Source: Promerops cafer
Taxonomy: Eukaryota > Chordata > Aves > Passeriformes > Nectariniidae
Direction: 5' to 3'
Length of the DNA stretch: 64,000 nucleotides
Assembly: GCA_013398275.1 (NCBI GenBank)
Contig: VZSE01006029.1
Location: 3,306,630 to 3,370,629, forward strand
Position numbers and translations under genes: made by a program. The notes under the pieces were generated by a model. The model did not search any database, had not been told where the DNA came from, and was given only the letters and a program-made list of their open reading frames with translations. Shown piece after piece: positions 1-11,042 of the stretch (position 1 is its first letter; every line of letters begins with the position of its first letter).

Positions 1-1740
1 CACAACTGCCATGGGTTCAACTGCAAATTTTTTATGTGCAGCATCTTTTTGTCATACCCAACAAACTTTTAGTTTGTTCCTGTGTGATAATGCAAGAAAA
101 CTTCAGTGGGGATGGAATTCAAAATTTCTTAGATTCCACAGCAATGCCAACACCTGGTATGTACACAGAGCCATGAGAAATCTCTCAAAACATTTTTCAA
201 GTATCTATCTTGCAGTGAAAGATGTAGAAGAAGTAAATGTGTGTCCATCCCCCTAAATTTTAGCCATGTTTAAGTCAGATACTGAAACTAAATTAATTAC
301 CTGAGCTTCATTTCTAGTCCATTGAGAGATGTGAGAATATCTACAGGGTAAGTCATCCCATCTGTATTAGATGCCCCTCAAGAAAGAAAGAATATCCTTC
401 AGGTGCCTCTCTCTCTTAACTGGCTATAAAAGTAGCTTAAACAGAACGTCTAACTTTTAAACAGAACAGTAGTTTGGCAAGATTAATTCCACCCTTAACA
501 TGCAGTTTCCTCAGTATCATCTTCACAATTCAGCAAGGTATTTAAATACATGCCCAGCTTTCCACAGCTGAATAACTTTAATCACATGGACTGGTTTAAG
601 TATCTTGTTACACCAGGACTGGATGGTTTCTTGAAAAGAAAGCTTAACACTCTGTGTGGCTGCCTCTGTTAGACTCCAGGCTGGTTGTTTATGGCATTAA
701 TTCTCTTTAGCTTTCTTGAGAGGCAGTGTTGGTATTTTAGAGAGCAAATGGAAAAAACAAAACAACTGTTCAAGGTATTTTCAAAAGAAATACATGACAT
801 CATTTACTGCCTCGCTCTGTGCTGCATGTCTGACTAAGTGTTTGAATTATTTCTGCTTTACTTTGCCTAAATCTTTTAAATTTATTTATTCTCTGCTATT
901 ATTTCCTGAGACTGTTTTATGTAACTCTGTTAAGTGTTTGGAGACACTTTCATGGTGTGAAATGTTCCACACATAATAAAGAACCATTGTTCAGGCAGCT
1001 CCCACGGCAGTTGATGGTAGAGATTAAAGTATTGGGCCATAAATTGTATCAGTATAGTGTAAGCAGGACATTGTTAACACTTTATGTTCCAAATTAGAAA
1101 AAAAAAAGACAAAAACACCTTGCCAGTTTTTGAGCAACTTCCAGGAATTTCTTTACATGAGAATCTAAGAAGCATGCTCAGGCAGTTGACATGTCTGCAT
1201 TTGGCATAATGTTTATTTCAGGCAAAATTTTCCTCTACAACTGGCTGAGGAATACTTAGTTTAATACACTTTTTCTCTCTTGTTGACCTAACTATGCATG
1301 TTCTTGCACAACACCCTGATGACAAGAAGAATTGGATATTCAGATGAGTATCTATAGAAACAGTGGATCACTGAGACCAATGGGATATGAAGCTGCCATC
1401 CAAGGAGAGACTAGAAAGAACATCCCTAAAACAAGCTCATTTGAGATAGTTTGAATTCTGGCAGAAAACAAAATGAGCTGAAACAAATGGCAGCTCATTT
1501 AATATACAAGTCAGAAGAAGAGCCTGAGCCAGATGACCAATGGTTATTTGAGAGCATTGGCATATTCCACCAGCATCCTCCAAAATAATAGCTCACGGTG
1601 ATGCCGTTTAGGTTTTGCCTTTTTTTCTTTTATATGCTCTCTGTATTCTCCACACACATATTTGTAACTCTGTCACCTATTGTATTAGTAGCTAGTTTTC
1701 CCATTACTTTTTCATGGCCTTTCTTTAAGCAGAAAGACCA
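1..1740. other. Unique AT-rich intron, nothing recognised
   Basis: No repeat family, RNA gene or coding exon was recognised. The short frames here (up to 87 codons) have no domain and no splice context, and look like chance frames. Confidence 0.6.
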
Positions 1741-1749
1741 AACAAATTC

Positions 1750-2118
1750 CAGAGCTCCAAGCCCCAGGGGGTACAAGGCTCTGTGCTATCTTGGTTCTTC
1801 CTGGGAACCAAGGCTGAGAACAACTCTTGGAGATACATTCTCATGGACAAAGTACAGCTAGTGCTGAAGGGGGGCTCCAGAGAAAGGGCTTGACCTGGGG
1901 GGGAATTGCATCCCCCCTTGTCCTCCTAATTGATGCTTTTTATCAATTATGCTAATTTCCTAAAACCTATAAAAATGTACTCTCTCCTGGGGAGGTCTTT
2001 TGTGGACATCTTTCCATAACTGCTCCTGAAGGCCTTCAAATAAAGATCCTCTTTTATATTACCTCCTCACTAAAATTACCTCGAGTTTCATTTCCAGGTT
2101 GGGAAAAAGGCAACAACA
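1750..2118 (+). mobile_element. Solo-LTR-like remnant of an avian endogenous retrovirus
   Basis: Several LTR landmarks occur in order on the plus strand. A TATA-like TATAAAAAT lies at 1968-1976, a polyadenylation signal AATAAA at 2039-2044, and a pyrimidine-rich stretch follows. The element ends near 2112-2118 in a GGCAACAACA-type CA terminus. The 70-bp spacing of TATA and AATAAA fits a short R region. No gag, pol or env frame lies next to it and I see no primer-binding site, so it would be a solo LTR. The 5' edge is uncertain (between about 1670 and 1862) and I could not fix a target-site duplication. The family (ERVL-like or other) is not determined. Confidence 0.6.
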
Positions 2119-2259
2119 GTAACCCTGTGACAGTGGATGATGTCTGAGAAGCATAACTGAAAATCACTGAGCTGAAATGAACCTGAACCTGAGCCAAAAC
2201 CAGAGCAAATCACTGTCTATCAAGAACCAGAGATGAAACTGAACTTCTAGTGTGAAATC

Positions 2260-2720
2260 TTAGTAGGAGTCCCTCGTGTCCTCCCTCTCCTCTGTCAGAC
2301 AGCCATGGAAGGGGCCCAGGACTGGCTCAAACGGCTCCAGTGTGGCGAGGGAGCAGCCTGCCCCAGGGTGATGTGAGGCTGGCTGTCCTAAAGGTGACAG
2401 CTGTGCCTGGTGTGCCCGTCGGGGCTCACGGGAGTACAGGCACTGACACAGAGGGGACACGAGGCTGCCCGCATTCCTGCAGGTCTGAACATGGGAGGTG
2501 CACCCGGGCGGGAGGTGGGGATGGGATCCCCGTGGGCAGTGCTAAGCAGGGGTCAAGGCCATGCCTCTGCAAGGCTGCTGGGAGGCCTGGGTACCGCTCA
2601 GGGTGCTGGTGTTGTGACAGTTCCAAGATGGAATCTTGGCTGGAAGAAGAGATATGGGCCTTGTGCTTTTCTTCAGCAGTGTTGCAGAAGGACTCAGATA
2701 CACAGTGTCTCACAAAGGCT
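2260..2720. other. GC-rich block with moderate CpG content
   Basis: This stretch is clearly richer in G+C and CpG than the AT-rich intron around it. It contains overlapping open frames on both strands (up to 187 codons from 2340), but their length is explained by the GC-rich composition. No domain, splice pattern or known family was recognised. It directly follows the LTR-like element and could belong to the same insertion or be a small intragenic GC island. Confidence 0.35.
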
Positions 2721-5515
2721 TTGAGCAAAGCTTTTGTAGGGGGAGAATTAAAATGTAAATTCAAGTTTGGCAGCTCAGTTGCATGCTTGCACTCTGCTGG
2801 CCAGTACCTTTATCTGTTGCCTCTTTCTTCCCTGCTCATAACAGCACATTTCTGCTATTTTAAATCTAGTTTTTCAGTATCCTGGGGTTATGGGACTTCA
2901 TAGCAGGAAGAAGGTATAATTTTAGAGTATTTTAATTTCTAAACCATGCTCTCTCAATCTTCCTCCTTATCTCCTTTTGCTCTTTTTCTCTTAAGCAGAA
3001 AGGCAACAGAAATCAGGCACTGAGGAAAATGAATACTGCTCCCTGACAACAAAATCTAGAGCCAACTGTTGCAGTCAGTTTCAATTTGCATTCTCTGGTG
3101 AATCCCTGAAGCTTACTGGGACATGGAAACACACAGGCTAGAGCAGTTTATGATCATGCACTTAGCTACTGCTTTTTTCTTTTTTTTTTTTTTTTTTAAC
3201 TTCTTTTTTCTTGCAGTTGTTTAAAGGAAATGTTAGCAGAGATGCAGACTTCTGCCAAACATATGTAGCTTTTAGGATGCTGAAATGCAGGGTGAATTCT
3301 CAGTCCTGGGTGAGGAGAAGGGGACATATTTCTCATGCCCCTGCTGGGGAACAATACAAATTCAGTGCCAGCTTGCACAGAAATCTCAAATCTCAAGTCC
3401 TAAGTCCCTCCACACATAAATACATGAGCTACTCTGCCCAGTTTGCCTGTTCTTGCCTCACTTTAGACATAGTTAATGACATAATGCTAATTTTTTGGAT
3501 TATTGTTTTGCATTTTGTAGCATAGTATTGTTTGGTTAGTTTCTTAGTGTTTCATAGCAGGAGAGTGAATTTTGTGATCCAAATACATTCCTCCTCATCT
3601 GACACCTGAGATTAGCTATTGGGAGAGGTCATAATAAAAACACAATGTGACTTGTACCATTACAGCCTTGGTAATGGCTTTAGAGGGCTGAACAAATTTA
3701 AACGATTGTATTCAAAGACACTCAGAAGCTAAAACATCTGGTTTTGACAACAGAAATACTGGTTGAAAGCATTACCTCCCTTTTTTTTCAAAATTTATGA
3801 CATTGTCTTTAAAATCAGCATCTTTTGCAAACTACAGTGAGGAGGAAGTGTGTTTGGGTGGGGGAACAGAGGAGAGGACAAAAAGGAGGAAATAGGACCT
3901 GTCACCAAGGATTAAGAAGCCAGGGAATGAATATTTAGGCAGTAGTGCTTAACTGGAACCAGAATCAAATACTCACTGTGAAGAACTAATAAACATTTTA
4001 GCACTCACCGGTGAGGTGCTAATGAAATCATTTGTGTGTTTTATCCCTGTCCATATAGGGAAAGCAATAAAAAACTAAATATTAGTTAACTAATTAATAC
4101 TATCCTTAGGGAAAAAAATTGTTCCTTTTGGCCATCTTATCAGGCAGCAAAAATGCAGACTCATAAGTAAGTTCATAGTCTGATAGGTAAAAGATACCTC
4201 AATAAAAAAGCAAAAATTAAAGAAAACCTAATTGCACTCCAGAAAACCCAATTTTTTAAAGTAAATATATATATACTAAATAGGTAATGATTTTATTGTG
4301 CTTACTAAAGGAGTCATGAAAGCCCTTTAAGTTGTAAAATTTCTTGTGACTGGATTATTATTTTTACAAGACTACAATATATTAATGATTTCACAGGATA
4401 TCATAAAAAGACTCAAATATTTTCATGGTTTTCAACGCTATATTATTTCAGTTTTTTAGTTGGTTAAGATGTCATTTGGATCAACAAGTATTTAGAAAAT
4501 TTCTCTGTAGCCTCAATGTAATTACAAACACATAACTGCGAATTTTTCTTTAAGTTACACATACTTATCCATTTGGAAAGCAGATGACATATTTATGTGC
4601 TTAACTATGGATCCCTTTTCCTAACTTTAGACATGCAATTTTTAAAGTTCTTTTCAAAGTAACAGGTTATTGGTATGTTATAGGAAGAAACCAAAATACC
4701 ACCCCAAAGATGTGATCTAAAAGCCTGTTGTTCTCTTCATTACATTCCAGATTTCCAAAGACTTCAGATCTTATCTTCTCTCCTTACAGACTTGGCAAAG
4801 TTTAATATACAGTTCTTGGAACCAGAAATTTGTTATCTGAGAACCATCTTTCTATAGCCTTCCCAGCAGGACTATTTTACTTAATAGCAGGTACAGCTCA
4901 AATGTAGAAAAATGTGTGAAAGTCTCTAACTGGAATGCTTTCTTAGCCGAAGACTTTGTTCTACAAATTACTCATGTTCAGATATTTGTCTAAGCATCTT
5001 CTATAACACCTTTCAATCTTACTTTTAACTTTTGTGTATGCAGCTATCTTTCTCTTCTGTTTCAAGACTGCATAAAGAATGCTCTGCTTAGAAGCAAATC
5101 TGGAAATTGATTCACAGTATGTACAGATACTGTCAAAGCAGAAGATATTCTTAAAGTGTCTGATCTTCCTAATTTGTTCTGCAGACCCAGTTTAAATTCT
5201 TCTGAATATATAATCTGAAAGACTTGGTCTTGATGACTGCTATTGATGAAACTCTGTGTAGGAGAAAAAAAAAGCCCTTAATGCATAAGAGTTCCCCAAG
5301 TGTAGCAACAAACAAACACAAGTCAGTTGTGATGGACTTGCTACTTCATTTGATTATAACAACTAGAGCAAGACACTTCACTGAATGGTATAAAAAATTC
5401 TACAATAAACAGTTCAGGAATAGCCTGCCATGAAGAAAAATGCTTTTTCTATCAGAAAGCAGAACTCTGAAAGACACAATGGCTAGATTGTAAGCATTTG
5501 CTGTTAGAATGCTGA
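2720..5515. other. Unique AT-rich intron
   Basis: Apart from the T-rich tract at 3172-3211, I see no repeat, RNA or coding feature. The stretch from about 4050 to 4700 is particularly AT-rich. Confidence 0.55.
3172..3211. repeat. T-rich homopolymer tract
   Basis: Nearly uninterrupted T with single C interruptions, followed by TTGCAG. On the plus strand it looks like a strong splice acceptor, but that is antisense to XKR4 and no exon follows that I recognise. Confidence 0.85.
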
Positions 5516-5517
5516 AT

Positions 5518-5563
5518 AGTAATAATAGTACTCATAATAACAACAACAATAATAATAATAATG
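5518..5563. repeat. (AAT)n / (AAC)n microsatellite
   Basis: Run of AAT and AAC triplets, ending in five AAT-type units before TGTTCTTC. Confidence 0.85.
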
Positions 5564-5719
5564 TTCTTCAATCCTTGGTCACCTTTACCAGTTATGCTTG
5601 GCCTCGGTGATACCTGACAACAAAGGGATGCCTTATACAGGCAAATGTTTTAAAGCTAACACTTCCTCAACACACAATTCTCACTTTGCCACTGTTCAAC
5701 TTAGTGGTCCTTCAGCTTT

Positions 5720-5746
5720 CACATTAGGTGAAGTACACCTAATGTG
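5720..5746. repeat. Perfect 11-bp inverted repeat with 5-nt loop
   Basis: CACATTAGGTG at 5720-5730 and its exact reverse complement CACCTAATGTG at 5736-5746 flank AAGTA. No T run follows, and no RNA gene is recognised. Confidence 0.85.
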
Positions 5747-5749
5747 CTT

Positions 5750-7180
5750 TCCTAGAGATCATTTGATGCTCTGTACATTTTATCCAGCTGATCTTCTCAG
5801 AAGAGCTTTTTTTCAAAGCTCTGTTCATTCTCAATGCCTCAGTTGTATCTCAGTTTCAGAAACAAACAAGGACCCTGCCTTTGGGGTAGCAGATTTTGCT
5901 GCCCTTTTATATTTAAGCTTTTTCATACTAGGAAGCCTTTCATAAAGAGATAAGCTTCTACTGTTTTTTAGATTGCTCTGGGTCTTGGCCCATGTCCTTG
6001 TTCAAGCCCCAGCTAAAAGTGAATTCTTACAGCTGCTTTAAGTAATTGAGAATCAAAATTTAGAAGTGAAATGCTGATACCACCTTTCCCATTACAGCAT
6101 TTAGCTGCTTCTGTTATGAAGCAATCAGCTGTGTATTGTAAGTGACTGTGTTGTGAGCCTCTCTGATCTAAACATGTGTTAGCTTAAAATATCAATTCAA
6201 TTGCAATGCATTATGCTGTGCTCAGAAAACCCATCTGTCTCCAAAGGCTGCTGCCACAGGATGTGCTGCTGCTGCTGCTGCTGTGAAGCCAAAGGCCTGA
6301 TTCTGCCCTTGTTTGCATGGCTCTGCCTCTCAAGGAATGGCATTGAAGTGGCTGAAAGTGAACCACCCCAGAGCAGGTGTGGAAATGAGTCAGCCAGGTG
6401 TATGGCTACATCATGCAAATTTCCCAGCTTGTTTTCCTGATTTTGCTGCTACACTCATTATCAAGGAAGTGAAAGAAAACCCCTCAAAACCAGAGAACAC
6501 CTTTGGATTTCTTTTTGAGCAAATGATTGCAACACCATTTCTTTCCTATTGAATCACCATTCAAGATACTTTCAGGTATTTCTGAGCTGTCTCCTTATAA
6601 CAAAACTGACTCCATAGGGGTGGAAAGTAAAATCATGCTTTTAAAGGAAATGCCAAGAAAAAAGATATAAAATATTCATCCCCTAGCAGAATTTCTTTTT
6701 ACTGCAAATGATTTTAGTGTCTACTGTGCTTGCAGGTGAAAATACATCATTGAAAACTTCTAGATGAGAGTCCTGGTCTCATGGCGTGAGAGAGATCTGC
6801 TGGGACTACAGTGGGTCTGAAGAAAAGGCATGGGGAGCCATTTTCAGTCTACTGTTGCCTTGGACTCACACTGCACATTTTCTGCCTTCTGCTGAGCAAA
6901 ATCAGCACAGAGCCCAGTTACTGAGGAAAGCAGTTACGTTTTGAGCTATATTTAAGGATGACAAGCTGCTACGAATATACAGAGAGTAAATGCTACCATG
7001 TCACTTAGGGTCAGGATCAAGAAGATCACCAGAGCTCAATTTATTTATGGCTTTGGGGCATCTTACTTATTTAGCTTCATTACCAAGTGTGACTAACCTA
7101 GGAGCTCAAAATGAGCTCTGAATGCCTTTCTATGGCACGGGAGACCTGGAAAAGATCCAGCTTAACTCGATGGTGCTTTA
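5750..7180. other. Intron without recognised gene
   Basis: Mostly unique sequence. The only structured part is the short CTG run listed separately. The open frames overlapping that run are composition-driven. Confidence 0.5.
6264..6283. repeat. (CTG)n microsatellite, short
   Basis: Six to seven uninterrupted TGC/CTG units. The overlapping cysteine-rich frame on the plus strand (CCCCCCC) and the glutamine-rich frame on the minus strand are products of this repeat. Confidence 0.9.
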
Positions 7181-7186
7181 ACAGCT

Positions 7187-7187
7187 C

Positions 7188-7252
<65 letters not shown>
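7187..7252. repeat. (TATC)n tetranucleotide microsatellite
   Basis: About 16 uninterrupted TATC units (GATA on the minus strand), decaying to TATCCATCCACC at the right edge. Its length and purity suggest it is polymorphic. Confidence 0.98.
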
Positions 7253-7379
7253 CATCCACCTTTCTGGTGATAATGAATCACTCAATACATTTATCCACAG
7301 AGCAGGAAGGAGACTATGAGAGCACCAAAGGCACTCATTAAAACCTGAAAACAGCCTGAAGTTGCACAAGCTTTCACAG

Positions 7380-7900
7380 GGCTTTGACGCCGGGGTGGCA
7401 GCAGATGGCTGAAGGAGGGGTACACCCCGTCATTCCCTGCCCCTGTGATGGGGACGACAGCACAGCTCACGAAGCAGCTCCTGAGCTACTGCAGATTTTA
7501 GTACAGCATAAAGCATGAGATGGGGGTTAGTTTATTTCATTTTGCAGACTGAAAACTGCAGTGAACTGGGAGGTTTTTGTGAGTCACTCTGTTGTCCCCA
7601 CCGCCGGGGACACGGCAGCAGCCTTGCTCAGAGCAATACAGCAGCTGGCAGAAGGGGTTTGCTGCTGCTGATCTCTGCTACACTTGAGACCTGAAAGCCC
7701 CATGGGCCCAGGGCCCAGCACCTGCAGGATGCTCCCAATCAGTCCCTGGGCTGCTCTCTGACCCTGCCACGGGGCCCCTGGGTCTTCCCAGTTTCACTGG
7801 AGCTCCAGGGAGGTTGCAGCTGTCAGAGCTCCTGCAAAAAACTCTGTGACAATCCTGGAGGGCTGCTGGAGGATGACAGGGAGCACTACTTGTGGCTGTG
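7380..7900. other. GC-richer intronic block
   Basis: The G+C content is locally raised, with CCGCCGGGG and similar CpG-containing words around 7600. A 78-codon frame on the minus strand is not recognised. No repeat family was identified. Confidence 0.3.
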
Positions 7901-9530
7901 CCAGGAAAACTCACACTGAGGGAGGATTCAATTCACACTTTTGACTCAATTATGTGAGTATGGAAGAATTCCTCTGCATCTTGAAATGTCCACAGGGTGG
8001 GAAAGAACATGCAGAGGCAGTGTCTATTAGCTATAAGGGCCTGGGATCGATAGTAATTGAGTAACCTCATACCACGAGATTCTTCCTGCCCAAGCTATTT
8101 AACTCCCGAGAGCACACTGGCCACCCATGCACAAATGATACGCTAAAAGCCCCACTCAAAACTAAAACTAGAAATTCTCTCTTCAGCAGTAACACAAAAG
8201 CCGTTAATGATTTGTTTTTAAACTGTTTTCATTATATACAGAGACCAGAATACAGTTTACCACTTTATTAACTGACATAGTGTGAGAAATAACACCCCCT
8301 GGAAAAAGAAAAATATTTTAAATTCATTTTCATTATAATTTAGTTAGGAAACCAAAAACTAATAAAATACATTTAATAGGTTTTTATCCCCATTAGGTTA
8401 GGTAGAATGTCATGCTTAACATAAAAGACAGCTACTTAATACCTTTTTGTAAAACAATGCTCCTATAAATCCCAGCCCAACGAGTAGACTTTATTCATTA
8501 AAACAGTTCCACTGAGTTCAGTGAGAAGGTGCCCACAGGGGTGAACCTCCTGTGCCTGACTGGACCTTTTGTTTGAGTTTCACTGTAACACTGGTTATTC
8601 ACTGATACTTGCAAAACTCTGAGCACAAAGCAAAAATGCAATGGAGTTTTTATATTTGCAGCTTGATACTAACATAACACACAGCTGAAAAATATTAATA
8701 TGTATAAAACTAGTTACAGATACTAGATCCCACACAAATTTCATAATTTGTAGTATATCCTGTATACCGCTAAACTTGGATGTCATACAAAGCATATTTT
8801 AAAACCTGCATTCCCACTTTGACATGCAATTTGCAGCTAAAATCACTCTCAACAGAAAGGATTACTTTTCTGGTTAATTTAGGCAAAAAAAAAAAATTAG
8901 TAATTTTGCAGATTAACAAACTAACATGCAGTAGCAATGAAAATGACAGAAAATTTCAGATCTGTGTTTCTGGCCTGAAGCTGGACATGCATTTTGGCTC
9001 TGTGACTGAAGATTTAAAGGTCACCGCATGATGAAGAATTCACATTAATTCTTATCTTTGAGGTATTGTGCAGTCTCTGGGTAAGACACAATCACGACTA
9101 AAATTTCTCACTGCTATATTAGACACAGGAAAGCTTTTCCTGTGCCAAGCATGCATCACTTTTTTTCCCATCCCTGAGCAAACGTACCAGTCATAAAAAA
9201 CACAGGAACCCAAAATGAAACTGGAAATTTTTTCCTTGGCAAGTTCACTTTTAGCACAACAAAAAGGGAGCAGAAGGATATGCCACCAACTTTCTGACAT
9301 TCCCCAACAAATAAAATTCAGCGTGTAGGCAATATATCACGCTTGCAGAAAATAAATGCACTACTTTCTGTGTCAGGCTGTCTTTACCACTATGTATGTA
9401 TTAGCAGCCTTGTGAAGGCACTATTACTTTTAAAAACCTGTAGATAATGTGAAAAACAATTTTTGTTGGGTTTTTTTGCTATTCCCTACAGCAGTAAAGA
9501 ATTTCTTTGCACAATACTTCCAGGCTCATA
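7900..9530. other. Unique AT-rich intron
   Basis: No repeat or gene was recognised. The frames of 66-83 codons have no domain or splice context. Confidence 0.5.
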
Positions 9531-9740
9531 ATGCCCTTAAACCCTGGATCCATCAGAGGGGAGCAGCTGATCTGCAGGAGAGAAGGGCTGTCCTGCAGAG
9601 GGATCTCAGAAGACTGAGAGGAGTGACAAAAAGACTTACAAAGGCAAAGGAAAACTCTTGCATGTTCATATCATTTTGGGCCACCAGTACTGGAAATACT
9701 CTCACAAACTGGGGCAAGGCCAGTGATACGTCACTGAAAT

Positions 9741-10626
9741 AACAGAATCATAGAACAGTCCTATCAGTCCATACTGCCTTGTAGGCCTCTTTGGGTACTG
9801 AAAGGCCACAATCGGGTCACCCTAGTTCCATGCTGAACAATCCTAATTCTTTTATCCTTTCCTTGTAGGAGAGGTTCTCCATCCCCCTGATCAACTTGAT
9901 GGCCTCCTTTGGACTCACTCCAACAGATCCATGTCTTTCCTGTGCTGTGGACCCCAGAGCTGGATGTAGCACTGCAGGTGGGATCTCACTGGAGCAGAGC
10001 AGAGAGCCAGAATTCCCTCCCTTGCCCTGCTGGCCATGCTGCTTTTGACCCAGCATGGGATATGGATGGTTTTCTGGGCAGTGAGTGCACATTGCTGGGT
10101 CATGTCCAGCTTCCCACCCACCAGCACCCCTAAGTCCTTCTCATCAGGGTTGCTCTGGACCTGTTCATCCCCCAGCCCATGTTGATAGTGGGGGTTGCCC
10201 TGACCCAGGTGCACCACCAGCACTGGGTCTTATTAAACCTCATGAGATTCCCATGGCCCCACTTCTCAAGCTTGTCCAGGTCCCTCTGGATGGCATCCTG
10301 CCCTTCAGGGGTGTCAACTGCACCACTCAGCTTCGTGTCATCTGTAAATTTGCTGAGGGTGCACTGAATCCCTTTGTCTATGTCATCATTGAAGATATTA
10401 AATAACCAGTATGGACCCCTGAGGAACACCACTTGTCACCGATGTCCATCAGGATTCTGAGCCACCCTCTGGATGTGACCGTCCAACCACTCCCTTGTCC
10501 ATCTACCAGTCTACTCATCAACTCCATCTCTTTTTAATTTAGAGAGAGGGATGTTGTGGGGAATCATGTCAAAGGTTTTGCAGAAGCCCAGGTATAAAAT
10601 GTCTGTAACCCTTCCCTTGTTCACTC
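9741..10626 (-). mobile_element. CR1 LINE fragment, antisense, with degenerate reverse-transcriptase region
   Basis: Read on the minus strand, broken frames give the C-terminal half of the CR1 ORF2 reverse transcriptase. The region includes FNIFNDDIDKG, then SKFTDDTKLSG (the usual FADD catalytic motif with A replaced by T), DAIQRDLDKLEKW and GNLMRFNKTQC. Further on come KDLGVLV, an LWGPQH-type block and YKERIKELGLFS. The frame shifts several times, so the copy is dead. The minus-strand 3' side stops just after a degenerate DLIVAFQY block, then runs into a TTCTATGATTCTGT stretch resembling the CR1 tail. The last part of the usual 3' region is missing. Confidence 0.92.
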
Positions 10627-10657
10627 ATAGCCACAATGTTAGGCGCTAGAGCACATG

Positions 10658-11042
10658 GCGCCTGAGCTGGGTTTGTGTAGCCTGAGGGAGGACTGGTAGA
10701 GAGGACTGTGAACCAAGAGGAGAGATCTAATTGCCATTTTCTCCTACCTAAAAGGAGAATTATACAAAACCCTAAAACTTAGAGGCACACAATGAGTCAA
10801 AATTGCAGCAAGGGAAAATCTGATTTGCCATTAAGAAGAGATTTATGACAGGGTGGTGAGCACTGGTACAGTTCGCCCAGAGAGGCTGTGGGTTCAGCAA
10901 CCACAGAAGTGCACAAAACTCAAAGAAACATGGCCCTGAGGAAAATTATTGATTTTTGAACATGGCTGTGCTTCCAAAAGGGTTTGGACCAGATGATTGA
11001 TTGAGGACCCTTTGACCTATCTTATTCTTGCATTCTGTGACA
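10658..11042 (+). mobile_element. CR1 LINE 3' fragment, sense
   Basis: It begins at the block equivalent to FSLRKRRLRGDLIA (GAGATCTAATTGCC) and runs through a degenerate RVVSTGT/RLP region. It ends with the CR1-type 3' block GGTTTGGACCAGATGATTGA and CATTCTGTGAC. It carries several stops and is more diverged than the antisense segment to its left. The two segments meet within about 30 bp. Confidence 0.85.

Noticed and set aside
2340..2903. 187-codon plus-strand open frame, the longest in the window
   Set aside because: It lies in a GC-rich block where stops are rare, overlaps frames on the other strand, and shows no domain, conserved motif or splice context.
9531..9735. Plus-strand RAVLQRDLRRLRG-type frame as another CR1 segment
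   Set aside because: The resemblance to the LQRDLDRL block of CR1 is limited to a few residues and does not extend into recognisable flanking CR1 sequence.
10130..10432. Minus-strand frame with reverse-transcriptase motifs as a host gene
   Set aside because: It is degenerate CR1 ORF2 with frameshifts and an altered FADD motif, not a functional gene.
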